Assembly: GCA_964246975.1 (NCBI GenBank)
Contig: CAXTSL010000013.1
Span: 1 to 43,951 of the forward strand
Source: Glacieibacterium sp964246975
GTDB lineage: Bacteria; Pseudomonadota; Alphaproteobacteria; Sphingomonadales; Sphingomonadaceae
Direction of reading: 5' to 3'
Length of the DNA: 43,951 bases
This document shows positions 33,587 to 41,060 of the stretch, one piece after another. The first letter of the stretch is position 1; each line of letters begins with the position of its first letter. The notes under the pieces were generated by a model. It did not search any database, was not told the origin of the DNA, and saw only the letters and a list, made by a program, of their open reading frames with translations. A program made the position numbers and the translations under genes.

Positions 33587-33594
33587 ATCCGTTT

Positions 33595-34701
33595 TCACCC
33601 CAGCACCTCCGCCATCGTCACGACGCGCTTCTCCGCTGCGCTGATCTCGGCGGCAACGCCCATCGCGACAGCCATCAGCCCGTCGTCGGCGGTGACCTCG
33701 ACCTGCCCCTGCCCACGCACCGCGCGTGCGAAGGCGGCGTGGCTGTAGAAGCTCGCGCCGTGGTGGTGGCCCGCCGCCAGCGCCGCCGCATCGACCGCGA
33801 CGTGACGGCGCGTCGCGGCCTTGGGCGCGCGGAAGCCGACGCGGGGGGAGTGGACGATCTCGCCCGACGGTACGAAGACCTCGAGCCGCGCGGTATCGCC
33901 GACGGCGGCAATCTCCTCCTGATTCTCCGCCCCTTCGGCGAACATGCTGAGATCGAGCATCGCGCGGACGCCCCCCCGGCCATCGACGGCTTCGAAGTCG
34001 ACCACGGTGTAGCTGTTGTCGATGATGTCGGGGGTCGCGCCGTCGTACCGCTCGTCGCGATGGTTCACATCCATTGCTCCCGAGCAATAGACGCGCACCG
34101 GCTCGGCGCGGACGATCAGCCGCATCAGGTCGAAGAAATGGCAGCACTTCTCGACCATCGTGCCGCCGGTGTTGCGGGCGAAGCGGTTCCAGTCGCCGAC
34201 CTTGACCAGAAACGGAAAGCGGTGTTCGCGGATCGACAGCATCCGCAAATTGCCGACCTCGCCGCCATGCACTGCGGCGATGAATTCTGCCGCCGGGGGC
34301 ATGTAGCGATATTCCATCGCGGTCCAGAAGACGCGGTCGTAGGCGGCGGCGTGACGCGCGACGGCCTTGGCATCGGCGACGGTCGTCGCGAGCGGTTTTT
34401 CGCACAGGATGTGGACGCCCGCCGCAAACAAGGGGTGAAGCACGTCGGCATGGGTGAAATTCGGCGACGCGACGACGACGGCATCGCACAACCCCGACGC
34501 GGCAAGGCTCGCGGCGTCGTCGAACGTCGCCACCGGCACGCTGCCAGAGTCTTCCACCGCCGCGCGGGCCTGGTCGAGCGACGCCTGCACCGGGTCCGCC
34601 AGCGCGACGATTTCCGCCCCCGGCGTCAGCCGCAGGTTGGCGATGTGCTCGAGGCCCATCATCCCCGAGCCGATGATGCCGTAACGGATCGTCCCTCCCA
34701 T
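33595..34701 (-). CDS. Gfo/Idh/MocA-family oxidoreductase
   Basis: A 368-aa NAD(P)-dependent dehydrogenase of the glucose-fructose oxidoreductase type. The Rossmann motif GIIGSGMMGLEHI is at the N-terminus, the EKPLATT block (catalytic Lys) near 95, and the substrate-side GGTMVEKCCHFFDLMR with the catalytic His near 180. The substrate is probably a cyclitol or sugar derivative, unspecified. Three in-frame ATGs (34737, 34719, 34701) arise from an 18-base tandem repeat; the last is preferred because MGGTIRYGIIG lies closest to the family start. It diverges from the aldo/keto reductase operon. Confidence 0.9.
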   Translation of the reverse strand: MGGTIRYGIIGSGMMGLEHIANLRLTPGAEIVALADPVQASLDQARAAVEDSGSVPVATFDDAASLAASGLCDAVVVASPNFTHADVLHPLFAAGVHILCEKPLATTVADAKAVARHAAAYDRVFWTAMEYRYMPPAAEFIAAVHGGEVGNLRMLSIREHRFPFLVKVGDWNRFARNTGGTMVEKCCHFFDLMRLIVRAEPVRVYCSGAMDVNHRDERYDGATPDIIDNSYTVVDFEAVDGRGGVRAMLDLSMFAEGAENQEEIAAVGDTARLEVFVPSGEIVHSPRVGFRAPKAATRRHVAVDAAALAAGHHHGASFYSHAAFARAVRGQGQVEVTADDGLMAVAMGVAAEISAAEKRVVTMAEVLG

Positions 34702-34749
34702 TCGTTTCGTCCCTCCCATTCGTTTCGTCCCTCCCATTCGTTTCGTCCT
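34684..34749 (-). repeat. 18-base tandem repeat containing ribosome site and start codon
   Basis: On the minus strand the unit ATGGGAGGGACGAAACGA occurs twice in full (34737-34720 and 34719-34702), a third time with the last six bases changed (34701-34684), and as a decayed partial copy upstream (AAGGACGAAACGA). Each unit provides an ATG and a GGGAGG that can serve the ATG of the next unit, so the gene has three stacked starts. Confidence 0.9.
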
Positions 34750-34766
34750 TGTGCCAGAAAGCCCCG

Positions 34767-35702
34767 ATGACCGATCTATACCTGTTGAACAGACCGCGCC
34801 CGCTCGGCAAGTCCGGGCTGACCGTTTCGCCCCTCGCGTGGGGCATGTGGCGCTTCGGCGGCGACGACGTGAAGGCCGCGCAGGCGAAGTGCGAGGCGGC
34901 GCTCGATGCCGGGATCACGCTGTTCGATACCGCCGACATCTACGGCCCCGACAACGACGAACCCTTCGGCGCGAGCGAGGCGCTGCTCCGGCGGGTCTTC
35001 GCGGCAAGTCCGGGATTGCGCGACCGCATCGTGCTGGCGTCGAAGGGCGGCATCCGCATGGGCGTGCCCTACGACTCGTCGATGGAGTATCTGCGCAGCG
35101 CGGTCGAGGCGTCGCTCAAGCGGCTCGGCGTCGAGCGGCTTGACCTGTGGCAGGCTCACCGTCCCGACCTCCTGGCGCACCCCGCCGAGGTCGCCTCGAC
35201 GCTCGACGCGCTGATCGACGAGGGCAAGATCGCCGCCGTCGGGGTGTCGAATCACACGCCCGCGCAGACCGCCGCGCTGGCCAAGCACCTCAAGCACGGC
35301 CTCGCATCGACGCAGCCCGAGTTCTCGGCGCTGGCCACCGCGCCGCTGTTCGACGGCACGTTCGACCGCGCGATGAAGCACGGTTACGCGGTGATGGCAT
35401 GGTCGCCGCTGGGACAGGGACGGCTGGCCGAGGGCGATCCAAGGCCGGGGCGGATGAAGCCCGACGACGCGCAGGCCGTGCGCGTCAAGGCGGCGCTCGA
35501 TGCGCACGCGAACCGCTTGGGTCGCAGCCGCACCGCCGTCGCCTATGCGTGGGTCGCCTGCCACCCAAGCCGCCCGATTCCCATCGTCGGCACGCAGACG
35601 CCCGCGCGGATCGCCGAGGCCGCCGACGCCTTTCGGGTCAGTTTCACGCGCGCCGAATGGTACGCGATCCTCGTCGCGTCGCTCGGCGAGGACCTGCCAT
35701 GA
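34767..35702 (+). CDS. Aldo/keto reductase
   Basis: A 311-aa NADPH-dependent reductase. The AKR tetrad is visible: Asp and Tyr in FDTADIYG (about 52-59), Lys in ASKGG and His in WQAHRPD. The phosphate-binding end IPIVGTQTPARIAEA is also present. It belongs with the YdhF/YghZ-like bacterial branch rather than sugar-specific AKRs. The start is the ATG at 34767, with only a weak AGAAAG before it. It is first of a four-gene operon and overlaps the monooxygenase gene by four bases (ATGA). Confidence 0.93.
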   Translation: MTDLYLLNRPRPLGKSGLTVSPLAWGMWRFGGDDVKAAQAKCEAALDAGITLFDTADIYGPDNDEPFGASEALLRRVFAASPGLRDRIVLASKGGIRMGVPYDSSMEYLRSAVEASLKRLGVERLDLWQAHRPDLLAHPAEVASTLDALIDEGKIAAVGVSNHTPAQTAALAKHLKHGLASTQPEFSALATAPLFDGTFDRAMKHGYAVMAWSPLGQGRLAEGDPRPGRMKPDDAQAVRVKAALDAHANRLGRSRTAVAYAWVACHPSRPIPIVGTQTPARIAEAADAFRVSFTRAEWYAILVASLGEDLP

Positions 35703-36769
35703 ACGGCTGCGAGGTCAGCTGGTTCTCGGCGCTGTGTGACGACGATTATGAATTCCTGGGGGTGCCCGACCCCAAGCTGAAGTCGAGCTGGGAGCACTGC
35801 CGCGACATCGTGCTCGCAGCCGAAAGCGGCGGCTTCGACAATATCCTGCTGCCGAGCGGCTATGCGCTGGGCATCGACACCACCGCGTTCGCCGCCGCGA
35901 TCGCGGTGCTGACGCGGCGTATCCGGCTGCTGATGGCGGTGCGGGTCGGCGAGGCGTGGCCGCCGCAGCTGGCGCGGCAGATCGCGACGCTCGACCGGAT
36001 TTCGGGCGGGCGCTTGACGGTCAACATCATCTCTTCGGACATCCCCGGCGAGACGCTGGCGTCGGCCCCGCGCTATACGCGCACCGCCGAGGTCATGCTG
36101 GCCTTGAAGTCGCTGCTCGGCGGGCAGCGCACCGAGGTCGACAGCGCGGCGTACAAGTTCGCGGTCGATCCGCCCGGCGTCACCACTGTCAGCGGCCAGT
36201 GCCCGCCGCTGTATTTCGGCGGCCTCAGCCCCGATGCGCGCGATGCATCCGCGAGGGCCGCCGACGTCTATCTGATGTGGCCCGACACCATGCCCGCGGT
36301 GCAGGCGATCCTCGACGACATGCGCGCCCGCGCCGCCGCTTACGGCCGGACGCTGAAGTTCGGCTACCGCGTCCACGTCGTCGTCCGTGACACCGAGGCT
36401 GAGGCGCGCACCGCCGCCACGCGCCTGTTGTCGAAGCTCGACGCCGCGACCGGCGACGCGATCCGCGCCAAGAGCCTCGACGCGACCAGCGAAGGCGTGC
36501 GGCGACAGGCCGAACTGCGCGAAGCGGCGGGCAACGAGGGCTATGTCGAGGATAACCTGTGGACGGGCATCGGCCGCGCGCGCTCGGGCTGCGGCGCGGC
36601 GATCGTCGGCGATCCTGACCAGGTGCTCGCCAAGCTGCAGGCCTATCAGGCGATGGGCATCGAGGCGTTCATCCTGTCGGGCTATCCGCATGCGGCGGAG
36701 GCGGATCTGTTCGCGCGCCATGTGTTGCCGAGACTGGCGCACGCACCCCTGACCATCGGCGCAACCTGA
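35699..36769 (+). CDS. LLM-class flavin-dependent monooxygenase, SsuD-like
   Basis: A 356-aa luciferase-fold oxygenase. The N-terminal strand and FDNILLPSGYALGIDT, the LDRISGGRLTVNII stretch with flavin-phosphate contacts, and PPLYFGGLSPDARDASARAA followed by DVYLMWPD all match alkanesulfonate monooxygenase SsuD. It uses reduced FMN and O2; sulfonates are the likely but unproven substrate type. A flavin reductase is not obvious nearby. The stop is 12 bases before the next gene. Confidence 0.9.
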   Translation: MNGCEVSWFSALCDDDYEFLGVPDPKLKSSWEHCRDIVLAAESGGFDNILLPSGYALGIDTTAFAAAIAVLTRRIRLLMAVRVGEAWPPQLARQIATLDRISGGRLTVNIISSDIPGETLASAPRYTRTAEVMLALKSLLGGQRTEVDSAAYKFAVDPPGVTTVSGQCPPLYFGGLSPDARDASARAADVYLMWPDTMPAVQAILDDMRARAAAYGRTLKFGYRVHVVVRDTEAEARTAATRLLSKLDAATGDAIRAKSLDATSEGVRRQAELREAAGNEGYVEDNLWTGIGRARSGCGAAIVGDPDQVLAKLQAYQAMGIEAFILSGYPHAAEADLFARHVLPRLAHAPLTIGAT

Positions 36770-36781
36770 GGGGAGACCGAC

Positions 36782-37459
36782 ATGACACCCGCGCAAGCCT
36801 TGATCGCGCTCGCCGCGCACCCGCGCAAGTTCCTCGAATCGCATCACGTCATGGCCTATGCGGGCATCCCCGCGACCTTCTCCGCGCAACAGCACCAGTT
36901 CGGTAGCGGCGGCTATGTCGACGCGCTCGGCATGGTTGGACCCGCAGGCGGCAGCGTCTTCAACCGTACCACCGGGACGGCGCGGTCGTTCGGGCCGATC
37001 GGCGGCACCGGCAAGCGCGCCTTCGCCTTCTGCCCGCCGGGCAGCATGCAGGCCGGTCTCGTCGCGCCGATCGCGCAGGCGTCGATCATGAACGTGCCCG
37101 TGGTGTCGAGCGCGTCGCTGCACGGCAATTACGTCGGCATTGCGCTCAACGACCTCGGCGGCGTGGCGCGCGACTTCGCGATCACGACGCTGCTCAATGG
37201 CTGCAGCTATGTCATCGACGGTGCCAATCCGAGCGTCACGCACATCCAGCCGACCGGCGGCGACTCGTCGGCGCATGTCCGCAACCAGCTCCACGGCAAT
37301 TACGCCGTCGTCTATGGCGGCGGCGGCAATGAGTACGACCATAATACCGAGGACGTAACGATCATCGGCGTGCGGCGCGGGGCAGGGTGGAAGATCTATG
37401 CCCAGGTCCACACGCGAACCGTCAAGGACATCGTGCGCGTCGACAAACTCTTCGGATGA
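36782..37459 (+). CDS. Uncharacterised protein in the SsuD-like operon
   Basis: A 225-aa protein I do not recognise. GAGGGGAG precedes the ATG. It is rich in Gly, Ala, His and Asn; notable stretches are QQHQFGSGGYVDALGM, FAFCPPGSMQAGL, ITTLLNGCSYVIDGANP followed by VTHIQPTGGD, and HGNYAVVYGGGGNEYDHN. No signal peptide, membrane helix or nucleotide-binding loop is seen. The LNGCSYVID…HIQP segment loosely recalls secreted or effector-like hydrolase folds, with one Cys and following His, but I would not name it. Its stop overlaps the FAD protein start (ATGA), so it is surely translated with it. Confidence 0.8.
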   Translation: MTPAQALIALAAHPRKFLESHHVMAYAGIPATFSAQQHQFGSGGYVDALGMVGPAGGSVFNRTTGTARSFGPIGGTGKRAFAFCPPGSMQAGLVAPIAQASIMNVPVVSSASLHGNYVGIALNDLGGVARDFAITTLLNGCSYVIDGANPSVTHIQPTGGDSSAHVRNQLHGNYAVVYGGGGNEYDHNTEDVTIIGVRRGAGWKIYAQVHTRTVKDIVRVDKLFG

Positions 37460-38808
37460 TCTACAAATCGGTCGCCATCGTCGGCGCAGGCTTCTCGGGC
37501 TCGCTGCTCGCCATCAACATCCTGCGCCATGCGGGGCCGCAGGCGACGCTGATCGAGCGGCGTCCGGTATTCGGGCGCGGCACGGCGTACAGCGCGCCGC
37601 ACCCGTCGCACCTGCTCAACGTCCGCGCCGGCAACATGAGCGCGCTCAGCGACCGTCCGCTGCATTTCGCCGAGTGGTGCACCGCGCAGGGGTTGGGCGG
37701 CGCAGCGGATTTCGCGCGGCGCAAGGACTATGGCCAGTATCTCGGCGAACTCCTCGACCGGTCGAGCGCGCGCGCCGGGGATCGGCTGACGCTGGTGCGC
37801 GACGAGGTCGTCGGGGCCGACATCGACGACGATGGCGTGACATTGCGGTTCGAAGGCCGCCCGGCCGAGCGTTTCGATGCGCTCGTCGTCGCGGTCGGCA
37901 ACCTGCCGCCGCACGCGCCGCCGGGGCTCGACCCCGACGCACTCCCCGGCGACGTGTACGCGCACGACCCGTGGGACGCGCGTGTCGTCGAGGGGCTGAG
38001 CGCCGACGATAGCGTCCTGCTCATCGGCACCGGGCTGACGATGGTCGACGTGGCGCTGTCGCTCGACGCGGCGGGGTTTGCGGGGCGCATCGTCGCGATG
38101 AGCCGCCGGGGCCTGCTGCCGCGCCCGCACGTGGCCGCAGGGCCGCCCGGCGACCGTAACGAGAAGCCGACGAGCGTAGCCTCGGCGCTGCTGCGCGAGG
38201 TCCGTGCGCGCGCGGCCACGCTGGGCTGGCGGGCGGCGGTCGACGAGCTGCGGCCCTTCACGCAAGGCCTGTGGCTGTCGGCGAGCGTCCCCGAGCGCGA
38301 GCGCTTCCTGCGCCACCTGCGCCCGTGGTGGGACGTCCACCGCCACCGCCTCGCGCCCGCCGTCGCGGCGAAGATCGACGACATGGTCGTACGCGGTCAG
38401 TTGAGCATCGTCGGTGGCAAGCCGTCGGCGTTCGTCGCGGCGGGCAGCGGGGCCGACGTGACGTGGCGACCGCGCGGGGCGGATGCAACGCAGACCCTGC
38501 ACGCCCGCCGCATCGTCAACTGCACCGGCCCGCAGGGCGACCTCGCGCGCTCAACCGAGCCGTTGTTGCGCGGCCTGATCGCCGACGGCCACGCGCGCGC
38601 CGACGCCAATCGGCTGGGCCTCGATGTCGACAGCCAGTCGCGGCTGATCGGCGCCGACGGCCAATCTCATCCGCGCCTGTTCGGCCTCGGCCCGATGACG
38701 CGCGGTGCGTTCTGGGAGATCGTCGCGGTCCCCGACATCCGCACGCAGGTGTGGACGGTGGCGCGCCGTCTTGCACAGGCGCACTGGGTCGGCGGCGAGG
38801 GGCTTTAG
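37456..38808 (+). CDS. FAD/NAD(P)-binding protein, possible N-hydroxylase/monooxygenase
   Basis: A 450-aa flavoprotein of the FAD/NAD(P)-binding family PF13454 type. The N-terminal dinucleotide motif VAIVGAGFSGSLLAINIL is at about 6-23, GRGTAYSAPHPSHLLNVRAG is typical of the family, a second nucleotide site DSVLLIGTGLTMVDVAL lies near 190, and a third block RRIVNCTGPQGD near 350. Relatives have been called hydroxyacylglutathione-type or ornithine-like hydroxylases without proof. It is the last gene of the operon, converging with purN by three overlapping bases. It could supply reduced flavin or modify the product of the SsuD-like enzyme. Confidence 0.85.
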   Translation: MIYKSVAIVGAGFSGSLLAINILRHAGPQATLIERRPVFGRGTAYSAPHPSHLLNVRAGNMSALSDRPLHFAEWCTAQGLGGAADFARRKDYGQYLGELLDRSSARAGDRLTLVRDEVVGADIDDDGVTLRFEGRPAERFDALVVAVGNLPPHAPPGLDPDALPGDVYAHDPWDARVVEGLSADDSVLLIGTGLTMVDVALSLDAAGFAGRIVAMSRRGLLPRPHVAAGPPGDRNEKPTSVASALLREVRARAATLGWRAAVDELRPFTQGLWLSASVPERERFLRHLRPWWDVHRHRLAPAVAAKIDDMVVRGQLSIVGGKPSAFVAAGSGADVTWRPRGADATQTLHARRIVNCTGPQGDLARSTEPLLRGLIADGHARADANRLGLDVDSQSRLIGADGQSHPRLFGLGPMTRGAFWEIVAVPDIRTQVWTVARRLAQAHWVGGEGL

Positions 38809-39761
38809 ACGGGCAGCATCGCCAACCGCTTCGGCGCGCTCGCCCGCCAGCTGCGCGCCAGCCAGTCCCCGATATGCGGCCAGTCGACCGCGCTGCCATC
38901 GAGGCGGATGCCGATCCACCCCGACGGCCCGAAATAAGCTGGGCGAAAATAAAGCTCGGGGTCGCGGTCGATGAGCATCGCCTGCTCTTCGACCCCGCTG
39001 GCCTTGACGAGCAGCGCGGTGATGCCGTCGCCGTGGTGATTGGCGCTGAAATAGGCGAAGAACTTGCCGCCGCGCACGAAGAAGCCGGGGCTACCGTGGC
39101 TGAGCCTTTCCTCGGCCGCCGGCAGCGCCAGCGCCAGCGCGCGGACGCGGTCGAGCAGCGCTTCCGGGCGCGTCGCGTCGCTGACCAGCGCGGCGAGGAC
39201 GCGCGGGTAGAGCTGGTGCTCGGCGATCAGGATGCGCGCCGCAAGGCTGTCGGTTGTGTCGCCGGGCAGCACCGCGACGCGCGTCTGGCCGAGGATCGGC
39301 CCATCGTCGAGTTCGGGGGTGACGAGGTGGACGGTGCAGCCGCTGACCGCCTCGTCTGCTGCGAGCACGGCTTCATGGACCTGCAGGCCCTTGTGGAGCG
39401 GCAGCAGCGACGGGTGGATGTTGACCATGCGCCCCTGCCACTTGGCGACGAAGGTCTCCGATAGCAGCCGCATATAGCCCGCCAGCGCGACATGGCCGAC
39501 GCCCGCGCGGTCGAGTTCGGCGTCGAGCAGCGCGTCGAAGGCGGCGCGCGTCATGCCTTTGTGATCGTGCGCGAAGGTTGCGACGCCTTCGCCCGCCGCC
39601 AGTGCGAGCCCCGGCGCGTCGGGGACATTCGACGCGACGAGGACGATCTCATAGGGGCAGTCGGTCGCGCGCGAGGCGTAGAGCAGCGCCGCCATGTTCG
39701 AGCCGCGGCCCGAGATCAGCACGCCGACGCGCGCTCGCTCGGTTGCCCCCCGCTCAGGCAA
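38805..39761 (-). CDS. purN: Phosphoribosylglycinamide formyltransferase fused to MmcQ/YjbR domain
   Basis: A 318-aa fusion. Residues about 10-195 are PurN, the folate-dependent enzyme of step 3 in purine synthesis: GRGSN (18-22), catalytic N114, H116 (VNIHPSLLP) and D152 (PELDDGPILG) are all present. Residues about 200-318 (DRVRALALALPAAEERLSHG to DWLARSWRASAPKRLA) are an MmcQ/YjbR-type DNA-binding-like domain, whose role here is unknown. The start is set at the TTG at 39761, with GGGAGG 9 bases upstream, because no ATG or GTG gives the full first strand. The start overlaps the purM end by 8 bases. Confidence 0.9.
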   Translation of the reverse strand: MPERGATERARVGVLISGRGSNMAALLYASRATDCPYEIVLVASNVPDAPGLALAAGEGVATFAHDHKGMTRAAFDALLDAELDRAGVGHVALAGYMRLLSETFVAKWQGRMVNIHPSLLPLHKGLQVHEAVLAADEAVSGCTVHLVTPELDDGPILGQTRVAVLPGDTTDSLAARILIAEHQLYPRVLAALVSDATRPEALLDRVRALALALPAAEERLSHGSPGFFVRGGKFFAYFSANHHGDGITALLVKASGVEEQAMLIDRDPELYFRPAYFGPSGWIGIRLDGSAVDWPHIGDWLARSWRASAPKRLAMLPV

Positions 39762-40842
39762 GATGCGTCGCCTCCCACGCGTCGTGGTTGGCCCAGGTTT
39801 CGGGCGCACCGAAGACGGTGCAGCCGCGCGGCCCCGCCAGCACCGCGCCGATGACGTGGACCGTCTCGCCCGCCGCCGTCAGCACCGCCGTGACCGCGTC
39901 GACCTCTGCCGCCGCGACGCACAGCACCATGCCGATGCCGCAATTGAAGGTGCGCGCCAGCTCGCCCGCTTCGATGCGGCCCTGCGCCTGCAGCCACGCG
40001 AACAGCGGCGGCTGCGCCCATGCGCCCGCGTCGATGCGCGCGTGCAACCCCTCGGGCAGGACGCGCGGCACGTTTTCGAGCAGCCCGCCGCCGGTGATGT
40101 GCGCCAGCGCGTTGATAGCGCCCGCCTGGATGGACGGCAGCAGGCTGCGGACATAGATGCGCGTCGGTTCGAGCAGCGCGTCGCCGAGCAATCGCTCGAT
40201 ATCGAACGGCGCGGGGCGGTCGAGCGGGCGACCGCTGCGCTCGACGATGCGGCGGATCAGCGAGAAACCGTTCGAATGCGCCCCCGACGACGCGAGGCCG
40301 AGGAGCACGTCGCCCGCCGCGACCTTGGCCCCGGTGAGCTGCTCGCCGCGCTCGACCGCGCCGACCGCGAACCCCGCAAGGTCGTAGTCGCCGGGCGCGT
40401 ACATGCCCGGCATCTCGGCCGTCTCGCCGCCGATCAGCGCGCAGCCGGCCTGGCGGCAGCCGTCGGCAATACCCGCGACGACCGCCTCGGCAACCGCCGG
40501 GTCGAGCCTGGCGCTGGCGAAATAGTCGAGGAAGAACAGCGGCTCGGCCCCTTGCACGATAAGGTCGTTGACGCACATCGCGACGAGGTCGATGCCGACG
40601 CTATCATGCTTGCCGGTGTCGATCGCGAGCCTGAGCTTGGTCCCCACTCCGTCGTTCGCCGCGACGAGCAGCGGGTCGCGGTAGCCCGCCGCGCGCGGAT
40701 CGAAAAAGCCGCCGAACCCTCCCAGCTCGGCATCCGCGCCTGGGCGCGCGGTGCTGCGCGCCAGCGGCGCGATGGCGCGCACCAGCGCATTGCCGGCGGC
40801 GATCGAGACGCCCGCGTCGGCGTAGGTGAGAGGGGGCTGCAT
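39754..40842 (-). CDS. purM: Phosphoribosylformylglycinamidine cyclo-ligase
   Basis: A 362-aa AIR synthetase, step 5 of purine synthesis. Diagnostic stretches are LTYADAGVSIAAGN at the N-terminus, DGVGTKLRLAIDTGKHDSVG, DLVAMCVNDLIVQGAEPLFF, GGETAEMPGMY, SSGAHSNGFSLIRRIV and AHITGGGLLENVPRVLP. The length is normal. It is transcribed before purN and overlaps it. The space upstream carries a palindromic repeat. Confidence 0.97.
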   Translation of the reverse strand: MQPPLTYADAGVSIAAGNALVRAIAPLARSTARPGADAELGGFGGFFDPRAAGYRDPLLVAANDGVGTKLRLAIDTGKHDSVGIDLVAMCVNDLIVQGAEPLFFLDYFASARLDPAVAEAVVAGIADGCRQAGCALIGGETAEMPGMYAPGDYDLAGFAVGAVERGEQLTGAKVAAGDVLLGLASSGAHSNGFSLIRRIVERSGRPLDRPAPFDIERLLGDALLEPTRIYVRSLLPSIQAGAINALAHITGGGLLENVPRVLPEGLHARIDAGAWAQPPLFAWLQAQGRIEAGELARTFNCGIGMVLCVAAAEVDAVTAVLTAAGETVHVIGAVLAGPRGCTVFGAPETWANHDAWEATHLA

Positions 40843-40897
40843 CGGGCGGTTCTAGGCGGTGCGCGGAGATTTTGGAACGGGGTTCCGAGCCTTCGGT

Positions 40898-41001
40898 CCC
40901 CCTCCGTCGGCTTCGCCGCCACCTCCCCCTGAAGAGGGGGAGTATTGCCGTCCTGCTCCTCCCGCTCTTCAGGGGGAGGTGGCGCGCAGCGACGGAGGGG
41001 G
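40898..41001. repeat. Palindromic repeat in the space between purM and the DUF2066 gene
   Basis: Inverted arms of about 45 bases with roughly 80% complementarity: left arm begins CCCCCTCCGTCGGCTTCGCC and runs to ACCTCCCCCTGAAGAGGGGG; the right arm has GAGGTGGCGCGCAGCGACGG as its counterpart. It occupies most of the 218-base divergent space, leaving about 55 bases on each side for promoters, where no motif is clear. Confidence 0.82.
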
Positions 41002-41060
41002 TTCGCCGCGAGGACCGAACCCGCTTCACTTTCGACCCCACACGCGTAAACACGCACGCG

